Notes under the pieces: generated by a model
Seen by the model: only the letters and a program-made list of their open reading frames with translations
Told to the model about the DNA's origin: nothing
Database searches by the model: none
Source of the DNA: an archaeon
GTDB lineage: Archaea; Nanobdellota; Nanobdellia; SCGC-AAA011-G17; PNOQ01
Direction: 5' to 3'
NCBI GenBank assembly: GCA_018671245.1
Contig: JABHIB010000002.1
Coordinates: 1-64,000 of the forward strand
Length of the DNA: 64,000 nt
Program-made: the position numbers and the translations under genes
Shown: positions 8,837-17,332 of the stretch, piece after piece
Position numbering within the stretch: position 1 is the first letter of the stretch
Layout: each line of letters opens with the position of its first letter

Positions 8837-9024
8837 AACACACAAAGTATGAAAAAGCAAGAATAATTGGTGCTAGGTCTCTGCAGTTAGCTGCAGGGGC
8901 ACCAGTATTGATTAAATTGTCTAAAGCTGAATTGGAGTCTATTAATTTTAGTACTGTTAAAATCGCAGAACTTGAGTATGAAAAGAAAGTCTTGCCAATT
9001 AGTATTAAAAGACAGTTAGCTTAA
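8833..9024 (+). CDS. rpoK: RNA polymerase subunit K (Rpb6/omega homologue)
   Basis: 63 residues. TKYEKARIIGARSLQLAAGAP and the C-terminal KVLPISIKRQL are the RpoK/Rpb6 core. It stabilises the clamp by binding the largest polymerase subunit. The start is GTG at 8833, within the rrp42 stop. It is normally found beside rpoN, eno and rpsB; eno and rpsB do follow here. Confidence 0.92.
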   Translation: MKHTKYEKARIIGARSLQLAAGAPVLIKLSKAELESINFSTVKIAELEYEKKVLPISIKRQLA

Positions 9025-9037
9025 TTCATTTTTAAAG

Positions 9038-9718
9038 ATGAAATACAAAATTGGTAATATCAACCCTATTGATTTTTCTTTTTTTATCGGAGGCATAGAG
9101 TTTTTTGCTTTGTTTTTAATGGGGCTTTTTATTTTCAATTTTGATATAATTATTAGTAATACTTTTTATGGATTTCCAATAGGTTTTTTTGGAACTTTTA
9201 TGTTGTTAATTATTTTTAATTATTTTTGTAGTAAAACTAGATATGGTCTTAGATTATCTTGCTGTAATGAGAAAAAACTTGTTAAGAAAGTAGAGCCTTG
9301 GTCTGCTTCTATTATTGGAGGAATATTCTTATTTATTTTATTTGTTATTCAGAGTTATTACCCTTGGATTCCTAATTATGGATTTTATTATGGTAGAATT
9401 TTAATGGGATTTTTTGCAACTTTTGTTGCTGTTATCGCAGGTACTTTTCTATATAATTATAATCCCTTAAAATTTAGAATTTGGTTTGGAGATAAATTAT
9501 TCATTCTAAATAAAGTTAGTGTTTTGAAGGTGGGTCTGTTTGTTTCTTTTATGGAGGCAATGATCTTGCCAATTATGTTTTTTTTTCTTTCCCATTCCCA
9601 TTCTACTATTTTATATGCTTTTTCTGGATTTTTCGCAGGAGCGATTGCCGCATTTGTTAGCTCTTTATGTTATAATCGTTTTGCTGGAAAAAGGTTTCAG
9701 ATTGAATTTAGTGTCTAA
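9038..9718 (+). CDS. Unrecognised polytopic membrane protein
   Basis: 226 residues with about six hydrophobic segments (roughly 14-34, 45-64, 93-110, 118-140, 167-188 and 192-212) and short polar loops. There is no catalytic or transporter motif I can name. It starts 13 nt after rpoK and ends just before the enolase promoter, so it interrupts the usual rpoK-eno order. Confidence 0.75.
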   Translation: MKYKIGNINPIDFSFFIGGIEFFALFLMGLFIFNFDIIISNTFYGFPIGFFGTFMLLIIFNYFCSKTRYGLRLSCCNEKKLVKKVEPWSASIIGGIFLFILFVIQSYYPWIPNYGFYYGRILMGFFATFVAVIAGTFLYNYNPLKFRIWFGDKLFILNKVSVLKVGLFVSFMEAMILPIMFFFLSHSHSTILYAFSGFFAGAIAAFVSSLCYNRFAGKRFQIEFSV

Positions 9719-9761
9719 ATCAACAAAATCTTTATAAGTAAATATTCTACTTGTTAATCTA

Positions 9762-10976
9762 ATGATTATTAAAAAGATTAAAGCTAAAAAAATAAAGAAT
9801 TCTCGTGGTGAGGAAACCATTAAAGTTATTATCAAATCTGATATCGGTAAGGGTGAGGGTTCAACTCCAAGTGGCGCTAGTAAGGGCGTACATGAAGTTG
9901 CTGCGTTTCCTGAAGCTGGTGTAGATTTTTGTGTTGATGCAATAAATAAAGAATTAAAAGATGGTCTAATTGGTCTTGAAATTAATTGTTTTTCAGATTT
10001 AAAAAAGATTGAAGATATAATTGATTTTAAAAAATATGGTGGAAATACTGTATTGGCTGTAGAGTATGCTGTGTTAAATTCATTTGATGCTGCTTGGGAA
10101 GTTTTAGATCAAAATGCTAAACAGGTTCCTAGGCCGATTGGAAATGTTATTGGAGGTGGCGCACATATTAAAGGTAATTCATCTCCAGATTTTCAAGAGT
10201 TTTTAGTATTTTCTTTAGATTGTAATTCTTTTAGTGATGCTGTGTTTGCTAATTTTAAGATACATGATCTTGTTAGAAAGAGAATGAAAAAACTTGATGA
10301 AAATTTTAATCGTGAAACAAGTGATGAAGGTGCATGGGTAGCAGATATTTCAAATTATCAGGCTCTTGAATTATTAAGGGGTGCAATTAAAGAAGTATCT
10401 AAGGAATTTGGGTTTACAATACATATTGGATTAGATGTTGCAGCTTCTAGTTTCTATAAAGATGGAAAATATCATTATCATAATTTTTCTGATGAACAAA
10501 AAATTAAAGTTTTAACGAGTGCTGAGCAAATAAAATTTATTGGTGAGCTTATTGAAAAATATAATTTGAAATATGTTGAAGATGCTTTACACGAAGAGGA
10601 TTTCGAAGGATTTGCTAAGCTTCGTAAAGAATATAGTAATAATTGTATAATTGTTGGAGATGATCTAACTACTACTAACTCTACTAGATTGGATAAAGCT
10701 ATTAAGAATAACTCTATAAGTGGAATTATTATCAAACCTAATCAGATTGGCGGATTAATAGAAACTAAAAAAGTTGTTGATAAAGCGAAGGCTAACAAAC
10801 TAATTTGTGCTATGAGTCACAGATCTGGAGAGACTAAAGATAAGATTCTCGGACATCTTGCTGTAGGGTTTGGTACTCAGTTAATTAAGACTGGAATCTA
10901 TGGTAGTGAGAGAGAAGTTAAGCTAAAAGAGATAAAATCTATAGAGGGCCAAATTAAATTAAAAAAATATAAGTAG
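9762..10976 (+). CDS. eno: Enolase (divergent)
   Basis: 404 residues. Conserved: PSGASKG loop, FQEF Glu, metal ligands in GLDVAAS, the VEDALHEEDF Glu and GDDLTTTN, catalytic Lys in IKPNQIG, SHRSGET, and the late IKTG Lys. It interconverts 2-phosphoglycerate and phosphoenolpyruvate. Divergent spots: the usual GDEGGFAP is SDEGAWVA and the usual IEDP is VEDA, while the charged catalytic residues remain. It is slightly short compared with ~420-430 residue enzymes. Preceded by a CTTTATAAG box A near 9730. Next to rpsB, the conserved archaeal arrangement. Confidence 0.93.
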   Translation: MIIKKIKAKKIKNSRGEETIKVIIKSDIGKGEGSTPSGASKGVHEVAAFPEAGVDFCVDAINKELKDGLIGLEINCFSDLKKIEDIIDFKKYGGNTVLAVEYAVLNSFDAAWEVLDQNAKQVPRPIGNVIGGGAHIKGNSSPDFQEFLVFSLDCNSFSDAVFANFKIHDLVRKRMKKLDENFNRETSDEGAWVADISNYQALELLRGAIKEVSKEFGFTIHIGLDVAASSFYKDGKYHYHNFSDEQKIKVLTSAEQIKFIGELIEKYNLKYVEDALHEEDFEGFAKLRKEYSNNCIIVGDDLTTTNSTRLDKAIKNNSISGIIIKPNQIGGLIETKKVVDKAKANKLICAMSHRSGETKDKILGHLAVGFGTQLIKTGIYGSEREVKLKEIKSIEGQIKLKKYK

Positions 10977-10980
10977 AAAA

Positions 10981-10990
10981 CTTTATATAG
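10981..10990 (+). promoter_or_regulatory. Box A promoter of rpsB
   Basis: CTTTATATAG centred about 29 nt before the rpsB ATG, immediately after the enolase stop. rpsB can therefore be transcribed alone as a leaderless mRNA. Confidence 0.55.
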
Positions 10991-11013
10991 TCCTTTTTTT
11001 CTCGTTTCTTGAT

Positions 11014-11613
11014 ATGGCAGAAGAAAATTATATGGTTCCGTTGGATAAATATTTAGAAGCCGGAATACACATTGGAACAAAGACTAGAACTAATGCGATG
11101 TCTAAATTTATTTACAAAGTTAGATCTGATGGTTTGTCTGTTCTTAATGTTGAAGAGATCGATAATAGAATTAGAATTGCTTCTAAAATGATTAGTAATT
11201 ATGAATCTGGTCAGATATTAGTTGCTTGTAGAAGAGAGAATGGTTGGAAAGCTGCTAAGTTGTTTGGAAAATTAACTGGTGCAAATGTTTTCATTGGAAG
11301 ATATCCACCTGGAACTTTAACAAATGTTGATTTGGAAGATTTTGTTGAAGCTAAATTAATCATTTCTGTTGATCCAATACCTGATAAGAATGTTATTGAT
11401 GATGCTAAGAGATTAGGTGTTCCTGTTATTGCGCTTTGTGATACTAATAATGAAACTTCTTATATTGATTTAGTAGTTCCTTGTAATAATAAAGGTAAGA
11501 AAAGTTTAGGAATAATCTTCTGGATTTTTGCTAAAGAATTTTTGAAAGCTAAAGGGATTATAAAATCTGATGAAGATATATCAAAAACTATGGATGATTT
11601 TACAAGCATATAA
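11014..11613 (+). CDS. rpsB: Ribosomal protein uS2
   Basis: 199 residues. MVPLDKYLEAGIHIGTKTRT and FIGRYPPGTLTN are typical of archaeal S2. It is a protein of the 30S subunit body. eno and MEMO flank it, as in many archaea. Confidence 0.96.
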   Translation: MAEENYMVPLDKYLEAGIHIGTKTRTNAMSKFIYKVRSDGLSVLNVEEIDNRIRIASKMISNYESGQILVACRRENGWKAAKLFGKLTGANVFIGRYPPGTLTNVDLEDFVEAKLIISVDPIPDKNVIDDAKRLGVPVIALCDTNNETSYIDLVVPCNNKGKKSLGIIFWIFAKEFLKAKGIIKSDEDISKTMDDFTSI

Positions 11614-11657
11614 TTGAGTTTGCGTAGAAATTCCTTTTATAATTAATTTTTATATTT

Positions 11658-11810
11658 TTATTCTTCTTCACTAGCCGATTCTTCTGTATATGATGAATTA
11701 TAACCTGCCATAAAACCTTCTTCTTCTGAAGATATTTCGTCAGATTCTAACTTTTCTTCACATCCACCATCGCCATAGATTGTAGTATTTTCGAAAGTTT
11801 CTTCTTCCAT
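11658..11810 (-). CDS. Small acidic protein, 50 residues
   Basis: An ORF on the minus strand fills the rpsB-MEMO gap: ATG at 11810 down to TAA at 11658-11660. About 18 of 50 residues are Glu or Asp, with one Cys, and the central part reads EGFMAGYNSS. A CTTAAAAA box A lies about 27 nt before the ATG, the same spacing as other leaderless genes here. Function unknown. Small acidic archaeal proteins with an EEEGF-G-Y core seem familiar, but I cannot name a family. It could still be chance. Confidence 0.5.
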   Translation of the reverse strand: MEEETFENTTIYGDGGCEEKLESDEISSEEEGFMAGYNSSYTEESASEEE

Positions 11811-11897
11811 ATTATTTGTAATATTGAGTTGTTTTTAAGCTTTTTGCATGTAAATAATAACCATAGTTTTATATAAATTTTTCAACTATCTTTTTTT

Positions 11898-12758
11898 ATG
11901 AGAGCGAGTGTATTTGATGGAAAATATTACAAGAGAAATTTTGAGGAATTAGATAATCAAATTCGCGAATCTTTCATTTCTGATTTTGGTCCAGGAGAGT
12001 TACCCATTAAAAGGGGTGAGGGCTTGGTCAACGGAATAATAGTTCCTAACTCATTTTATTCAATTGCTGGACCTTGTTCTGCATGGGCATATAAGGGATT
12101 AGGAGAGGCTAGTTTTGCCGAAGTTTACGTTGTTGTAGGCACAAATAGTTCTAGTTTTGGTAATATGATTTCTTCTGAAAATTGGTCTACTCCTTTTGGT
12201 AAGGTCTCTGTTGATGAAGGTTTTGGAAAGTTACTATTAAATTCCCTTAGTTTTGTTCATGTGAATGATATTGCTCATAAAAAAGAGTTCAATATTGAAG
12301 TCCAGTTACCATTTTTACAGTTTGTTTCAAAAGATAAATTACATGATCTTAAGGTGTTACCTTTAATCCTTAGTAAAGATTCTGATTATGAAAGATTGAG
12401 AGATATGGGTAGGATCATTGGAGAATCTGAGAGAAATATTTGTGTTATAGCTATATCAAATCTTTCACATCGTAAAAAATTTGATAGTCTTGATGTTGAA
12501 GTAGATGCTAGGCTTGCAGCAAAGCAGCTAGATAAGGGAGCTATTAGATTAATTGAAAATATGGATAGCAAAGGATTTTATGACTATGCTACTGGAAAGG
12601 GCCTTAGTTTTGATGGAATTGGCCCAATAGTTGTTGCTATTGAAGCTTGTAAACTTCTTGGTAGCAGAAGTTCTAAGTTATTGAGGCATTATTCTTCAAG
12701 AGAAATTAATAATAATTTTGATGAAGTTATTAATTTTGGTAGTTTTATTTTTGAATGA
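11898..12758 (+). CDS. MEMO family protein
   Basis: 286 residues matching the MEMO/AmmeMemoRadiSam-B fold: IIVPNSFYSIAGPCSAWAY near the start, then VVGTNSS, EFNIEVQLPFLQF and ISNLSH. The fold resembles extradiol dioxygenases; the archaeal role is not settled. Its position after rpsB is conserved in archaea. A TTTATATAAA box A precedes it, with the ATG about 28 nt downstream. Confidence 0.88.
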   Translation: MRASVFDGKYYKRNFEELDNQIRESFISDFGPGELPIKRGEGLVNGIIVPNSFYSIAGPCSAWAYKGLGEASFAEVYVVVGTNSSSFGNMISSENWSTPFGKVSVDEGFGKLLLNSLSFVHVNDIAHKKEFNIEVQLPFLQFVSKDKLHDLKVLPLILSKDSDYERLRDMGRIIGESERNICVIAISNLSHRKKFDSLDVEVDARLAAKQLDKGAIRLIENMDSKGFYDYATGKGLSFDGIGPIVVAIEACKLLGSRSSKLLRHYSSREINNNFDEVINFGSFIFE

Positions 12759-12795
12759 AAAGCTTTAAAAGAGATTTGGTTCTTGTTTAATTTCT

Positions 12796-13167
12796 ATGTT
12801 ATTCGATATATTTAAAGATAATTTAATAATTGCAGATCGTGCCTTGTATAAAAAGAATGTTATGTTTAAGGTGAAGGGTTTAATGTTTACTAAACCTCTA
12901 AAGCATGGTGAGGCAATAATTCTTGAAGCTAAAGATGAGGGAATTCTCGAAACTACTTTACACATGCTATTTGTTTTTTATCCTATTGATATTCTATGGT
13001 TAGATAGTAAGAAAAAAATTGTTGATATAAAACGAGGGGTTCTTCCATTCAGACCCTGGATAGTTCCGAAAAATCCTGCTAAATTTGTTATTGAGCTGAA
13101 GTCTGGTTCGACAAAACCTCTCAAGATTGGCGATGTATTGGGGTTCAAACAGTCTAATAATTTTTAG
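12796..13167 (+). CDS. DUF192 protein
   Basis: 123 residues with the DUF192 pattern: an A-x-x-x-x-x-K-x-x-M-F-K-V-K-G-L-M-F opening, LHMLFVFYPIDILWLD (the usual M-F-F-M-R-x-P-I-D-V region) and a VIELKSGSTKPLKIGD end. No signal peptide, so it is cytoplasmic. Biochemical role unknown. CTTTAAAAG lies about 26 nt before the ATG. Confidence 0.8.
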   Translation: MLFDIFKDNLIIADRALYKKNVMFKVKGLMFTKPLKHGEAIILEAKDEGILETTLHMLFVFYPIDILWLDSKKKIVDIKRGVLPFRPWIVPKNPAKFVIELKSGSTKPLKIGDVLGFKQSNNF

Positions 13168-13212
13168 ATATATAGAAAGTTATATAAACAAACTCCTTAA
13201 GTTTTAGGGTAT

Positions 13213-14553
13213 ATGAACGTAGAAATTATTGCACTTGGTGGTTATAGTGAAGTTGGAAAGAATATGACTGCTATAAAAGTGGGAGATGAAATTGTAGTTT
13301 TAGATTGTGGATTCTATTTACCTAGTCTTGTAGAGTTTCAAGAAGGCGGAGGAAATAAAAAATATTTGACTCCTAAAGGTTTACAAAAAATTGGTGCTAT
13401 TCCTGATGATACATATTTAGAGAGTAACAAAGATAAAGTAAAAGCTTTTGTGGTTTCTCATGCTCACCTTGATCATGTTGGAGCTATACCTTATGTTGCA
13501 GGAAAATATAATGCGCCAGTTATTGCTACACCTTATACTATTGAAGTTCTTCGAACTTTAGCAAGAGATGATGATGTAAAAATAAAGAATAAATTAATGC
13601 CAACAAAAACTGGTTCAATTATCAAAGTTTCAAAAAATATTTCTATTGAATTAATAAATATGACTCACTCAACAATTGATGTTGCTTCTATAGCTGTTCA
13701 CACACCTGAAGGAGTTATAGTATATACTAATGATTTTAAGTTTGATAATCATCCTGTAGTTGGTAAGAAACCTGATTATAAACGATTAAAAGAGCTTGGT
13801 GATGAAGGAAATGTTAGAGCTTTAATCTTAGATTCTTTGTATTCTGCTAAGGGTATGAAAACTCCGTCTGAAAAAGTTGCTAGAGAGCTATTAAAAGATG
13901 TTATGCTTGGAGCTGAGAATAAAGGCCATGCAATTTTCATAACTAGTTTTGCAAGCCATATGGCTAGATTGAAAAGTATGATCGATTTTGCTAAGAAGTT
14001 AGATAGGAAAGTTGTTTTCATGGGAAGATCACTTTCTAAATATACTAAGGCTGCAGAAAATGTTGGTTTGGTTGATTATTCTAAGGATGCTAATATTCTT
14101 ACTTATTCAAGACAGGTTCAGAAAATGCTTAAAACTATCGAGAAAAATAGGGATAAATATGTTGTTGTTTGTACAGGTAGCCAAGCAGAACCTAATGCTA
14201 TTCTATCAAGAATTGGAAATAAGCAATTACCTTTTAATTTTGTTCATGATGATCATATAATTTTCTCTTGTAAAACTATTCCTGTTGAACCTAATATATC
14301 TAACAGAGAAAAACTTGAGAAACAGTTGACTAGTAGAGGTGTTAGAATTTTCAGAGATATTCATGTTTCTGGTCATGGTTCTATAGAAGATATGCGAGAT
14401 ATGATTGATATGGTAAAGCCGGAGATCATAATTCCTGGTCATGGAGATTATAAAGTCGTAAGTAATATTGAGCAGTTGACTGATGTAATTGGTTATAAAC
14501 CTGGGAAAAATTTGATATATTTAACTAATGGAAAATCTCTCAAGTTAAAATGA
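13213..14553 (+). CDS. rnj: Archaeal RNase J
   Basis: 446 residues of metallo-beta-lactamase/beta-CASP fold. SHAHLDHVGAIPYV is metal motif 2, DCGF motif 1, THSTID motif 3 and YTNDFK motif 4. The beta-CASP part has GRSLSKY and TGSQAEP, and VSGHG plus IPGHGDY close the site. RNase J is a 5'-3' exoribonuclease in archaeal mRNA turnover. GTTATATAAAC near 13183 is its probable promoter. The stop overlaps the next small gene. Confidence 0.94.
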   Translation: MNVEIIALGGYSEVGKNMTAIKVGDEIVVLDCGFYLPSLVEFQEGGGNKKYLTPKGLQKIGAIPDDTYLESNKDKVKAFVVSHAHLDHVGAIPYVAGKYNAPVIATPYTIEVLRTLARDDDVKIKNKLMPTKTGSIIKVSKNISIELINMTHSTIDVASIAVHTPEGVIVYTNDFKFDNHPVVGKKPDYKRLKELGDEGNVRALILDSLYSAKGMKTPSEKVARELLKDVMLGAENKGHAIFITSFASHMARLKSMIDFAKKLDRKVVFMGRSLSKYTKAAENVGLVDYSKDANILTYSRQVQKMLKTIEKNRDKYVVVCTGSQAEPNAILSRIGNKQLPFNFVHDDHIIFSCKTIPVEPNISNREKLEKQLTSRGVRIFRDIHVSGHGSIEDMRDMIDMVKPEIIIPGHGDYKVVSNIEQLTDVIGYKPGKNLIYLTNGKSLKLK

Positions 14554-14702
14554 AAAAAATATTAGCTAGTCTAGCCCTTTTAATTTTAATTGTTAATTTA
14601 GTCCTGATGGTTTTAGGTTATCTTGATGCTTTGGTTTTTTGGGGAGTTTTGGGAGTGGTTGCATTGTTTGCTTTCAAAGGACTGCACAGAATTAAGAAGT
14701 GA
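14550..14702 (+). CDS. 50-residue two-TM membrane protein
   Basis: ATG at 14550 overlaps the RNase J stop by 4 bp. It encodes two hydrophobic stretches (about residues 4-22 and 26-42) with a YLD turn and ends with a basic GLHRIKK. The 4-bp stop-start overlap is the same coupling seen in other operons here, which argues for translation. Function unknown; it might tether or accompany RNase J, which is speculation. Confidence 0.6.
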   Translation: MKKILASLALLILIVNLVLMVLGYLDALVFWGVLGVVALFAFKGLHRIKK

Positions 14703-14916
14703 ATAAGTATGTAAAATTCATAAATTCATAAGTAATATAGTTAGTTGATTGTAGTGTCCTTTCAAGAATGTTTAAGTTCAGAATTTCTAATATATGATCT
14801 AGACTATAATTTAATCGGCGATTATTTTAGATATTTATTTTTTTTCAGTAAATTTTATATATAGGCAATCCTATATCTTAATATATAATTTCAAACTAAA
14901 AAGAGTGGGATAATAA

Positions 14917-16110
14917 ATGGGTAATAAAATAATACTTGGAATTTTGGTTTTGGCCGTGATTATGATTTCTAGTTGTAGTCTCCAAATGAGCCCTGAAAGT
15001 AAAAGTTTGCAATTAAATGTTCCCGATATTAATCCAAATTATTTTTCTAAAGATCTTAATGGAATTATTCATTGTGGTCATGCTAGAGTGGGTTCAACTG
15101 GTATTGTTAAGAGTATTATTTATACTGCTGTAGATAATAGTATGTTAAGGAATATGGATCCAGCTTTAGATGATTATACAGCTATTTGTACTTCTCATGT
15201 GACCGATATGTATAGTATGTTTGATGGTGCTGATGATTTTAATCAGAATATTAGTGATTGGGATGTTAGTAGGGTGACTAGTATGGGGAATATGTTTAAT
15301 GGTGCTGATGATTTTAATCAACCTATTGGTGATTGGGATGTTCCAAATGTAACTGATATGCAGAGTATGTTTGCTGGTGCTGATGCTTTTAATCAACATA
15401 TTGGCGATTGGGACGTTAGTAGTGTTACTAGTATGGATCGTATGTTTTCTGGTGCTGATGCCTTTAATCAGGATATTAGTGATTGGGACATTAGTAGTGT
15501 CACTAATATGGATGGTATGTTTTTGGGTGCTGAGGATTTTAATCAACCTATTGGCGATTGGAAGGTTAGTAGTGTTACTAGTATGTGGGGTATGTTTTGG
15601 GGTGCTGAGAATTTTAATCAACCTATAAAACATTGGAATGTTAGTAGCGTGACAGATATGCAATATATGTTTGCTGGTACTGATGCTTTTAATCAACCTA
15701 TTGGTGATTGGGATGTTAGTAGTGTCATTAATATGAGGAATATGTTTTTGAGTGCTGATGCTTTTAATCAACCTATTGGTGATTGGGACGTTAGTAGTGT
15801 CACTAATATGGACAGTATGTTTTATGATACTGGTGATTTTAATCAACCTATTGGTGATTGGGACGTTAGTAGTGTCACTAGTATGGATCGTATGTTTTTG
15901 GGTGCTGAGGATTTTAATCAACCTATTGGCGATTGGAAGGTTAGTAGTGTTACTAGTATGTGGGGTATGTTTTGGGGTGCTGAGAATTTTAATCAACCTA
16001 TAAAACATTGGAATGTTGATAGCGTAGTTTTTTGTAATAATTTTAGGTTAAGTTCCGCTTTAATCTGCCCGAATATTCCAGATTTACCAATTTTTTGCAC
16101 AAACTGTTAA
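14917..16110 (+). CDS. DUF285/BspA-type repeat lipoprotein
   Basis: 397 residues. The signal sequence ends in a lipobox-like MISSC (Cys20). From about residue 86 there are roughly eleven 25-residue repeats of the form (M)F-x-G-A-x-x-F-N-Q-P-I-x-D-W-D-V-S-S-V, the DUF285 (Mycoplasma/BspA) surface repeat. In bacteria such proteins are linked to adhesion. The C-terminal non-repeat end has several cysteines. It is probably surface-exposed, and the family is mainly bacterial, so transfer is likely (inference). A TTTTATATATAG box lies about 55 nt upstream, leaving a short leader. Confidence 0.88.
   Translation: MGNKIILGILVLAVIMISSCSLQMSPESKSLQLNVPDINPNYFSKDLNGIIHCGHARVGSTGIVKSIIYTAVDNSMLRNMDPALDDYTAICTSHVTDMYSMFDGADDFNQNISDWDVSRVTSMGNMFNGADDFNQPIGDWDVPNVTDMQSMFAGADAFNQHIGDWDVSSVTSMDRMFSGADAFNQDISDWDISSVTNMDGMFLGAEDFNQPIGDWKVSSVTSMWGMFWGAENFNQPIKHWNVSSVTDMQYMFAGTDAFNQPIGDWDVSSVINMRNMFLSADAFNQPIGDWDVSSVTNMDSMFYDTGDFNQPIGDWDVSSVTSMDRMFLGAEDFNQPIGDWKVSSVTSMWGMFWGAENFNQPIKHWNVDSVVFCNNFRLSSALICPNIPDLPIFCTNC
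15515..15642. repeat. 128-bp exact repeat, copy 1 (DUF285 gene)
   Basis: Identical by eye to 15890-16017. The offset is 375 bp, exactly five 75-bp repeat units, so it preserves the reading frame. It looks like a recent internal duplication or gene conversion. Confidence 0.85.
15890..16017. repeat. 128-bp exact repeat, copy 2 (DUF285 gene)
   Basis: Second copy of the segment at 15515-15642. Both copies encode [14 protein letters not shown] followed by a [10 protein letters not shown] unit, different from the other repeats. Confidence 0.85.
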
Positions 16111-16153
16111 TATTTTTAGTTAACTTTAATAGTTTCTTTTAATTCTCTTTTTT

Positions 16154-17332
16154 ATGAAGTTTGCACATTTGGCAGATTGCCACATAGGTGGTTGGTCTGA
16201 TCTTAAATTAAAAGAGTTGAATATGAGGGTTTTTTCTAAATCTATTCAAGAATGCATCAATAGGGAAGTAGATTTTGTTTTGATTGCAGGAGATTTATTC
16301 AATACTGCTTTGCCTAGTATTGATTTGATTAAAGAGACTACTTTACATTTGAAAAAGTTGAAAGATAGTGAGATCCCTTGTTATATTATTCCTGGAAGTC
16401 ATGATTATTCTCCTTCTGGTAAAACTATGCTTGATGTTTTTGAAAATGCAGGTTTAGTTGTTAATGTTGTAAAATTTTCTGAAGTTGATGATAAGGTAAA
16501 TCTTAAGTTTTGTAGTGATAAAAAAACTGGTGTGAAAATTACTGGTTTGTTTGGTAAGAAGGGCGGATTAGAAAAAGGTTATTATGAAGTATTGAATACT
16601 AAAAATTTAGAGGATGAACAAGGAAGAAAAATATTCATGTTTCACACAACTTTAACTGAATTTAAACCCGAACATTTAGCTATGATTTCTTCTGAACCTG
16701 CAGCTATTTTACCTAAGGGTTTTGATTATTATGCTGGAGGGCACCCTCATTATATATTTAATGAAGTTAAGGAACCTTATGGCAAGATAGTTTATCCTGG
16801 TGCCTTGTTCCCTAATAATTTCGGCGAATTAGAAAGATTTGAACATGGAGGATTTTGGATTAATGAATTTGTTGGTGAAGAGATTAATTCCGAATATGTC
16901 CCTATTAAATTAAAAGAAGTTAAAAAGTATCGTATTGATCTTAGTGGTAAGGATTCTAGTCAAGTAAAAGATTATATTTTAGAGAAGATAGAGAGTATTG
17001 ATGATTGCATTGTTTTACTAAGGCTTGTTGGAACTTTAGAGTCTGGGAAATTGTCAGATATTGATTTTAAATCATTATTTGATTCCTTAAGTTCTGCATT
17101 TATAGTTTTGAAAAATACTTCTGAATTAAAAATAAAAGAATTTGAAGAGTTAGATATTATAGATGAAGATAATGTTGAAGAAGAACTTGTTTCTAGACAT
17201 GAAAAAGATGAAAATTTTGTTAATGGTCTAATTGATTCACTAAATACTGAAAAAATGGATGGCGAGAAAAACTTTGATTTTGAAAGTAGGATATTGAATG
17301 ATTGTTATAAGGTACTAAATTTAGAAAAATGA
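16154..17332 (+). CDS. mre11: Mre11 nuclease
   Basis: 392 residues. Metallophosphoesterase motifs: D8-C-H10, G46-D47 with N50, H83-D84, H164 and GGHPH (H197, H199). It forms the Mre11-Rad50 complex that processes DNA double-strand breaks. Motif III reads PGSHD, with Ser82 where most Mre11 have Asn (GNHD). The C-terminal part is acidic and should hold the Rad50-binding region. It overlaps rad50 by 4 bp. Confidence 0.94.
   Translation: MKFAHLADCHIGGWSDLKLKELNMRVFSKSIQECINREVDFVLIAGDLFNTALPSIDLIKETTLHLKKLKDSEIPCYIIPGSHDYSPSGKTMLDVFENAGLVVNVVKFSEVDDKVNLKFCSDKKTGVKITGLFGKKGGLEKGYYEVLNTKNLEDEQGRKIFMFHTTLTEFKPEHLAMISSEPAAILPKGFDYYAGGHPHYIFNEVKEPYGKIVYPGALFPNNFGELERFEHGGFWINEFVGEEINSEYVPIKLKEVKKYRIDLSGKDSSQVKDYILEKIESIDDCIVLLRLVGTLESGKLSDIDFKSLFDSLSSAFIVLKNTSELKIKEFEELDIIDEDNVEEELVSRHEKDENFVNGLIDSLNTEKMDGEKNFDFESRILNDCYKVLNLEK

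Noticed and set aside
15166-16008. Long minus-strand frame (280 codons) opposite the DUF285 gene
   Set aside because: It is periodic because the + strand gene has a 75-bp (in-frame) repeat. It has no promoter and no sensible protein; the lipoprotein on the + strand explains the region.
15200-16020. 75-bp periodic repeats resembling a CRISPR or satellite
   Set aside because: Repeat units are contiguous, have no unique spacers and encode the DUF285 repeats in frame.
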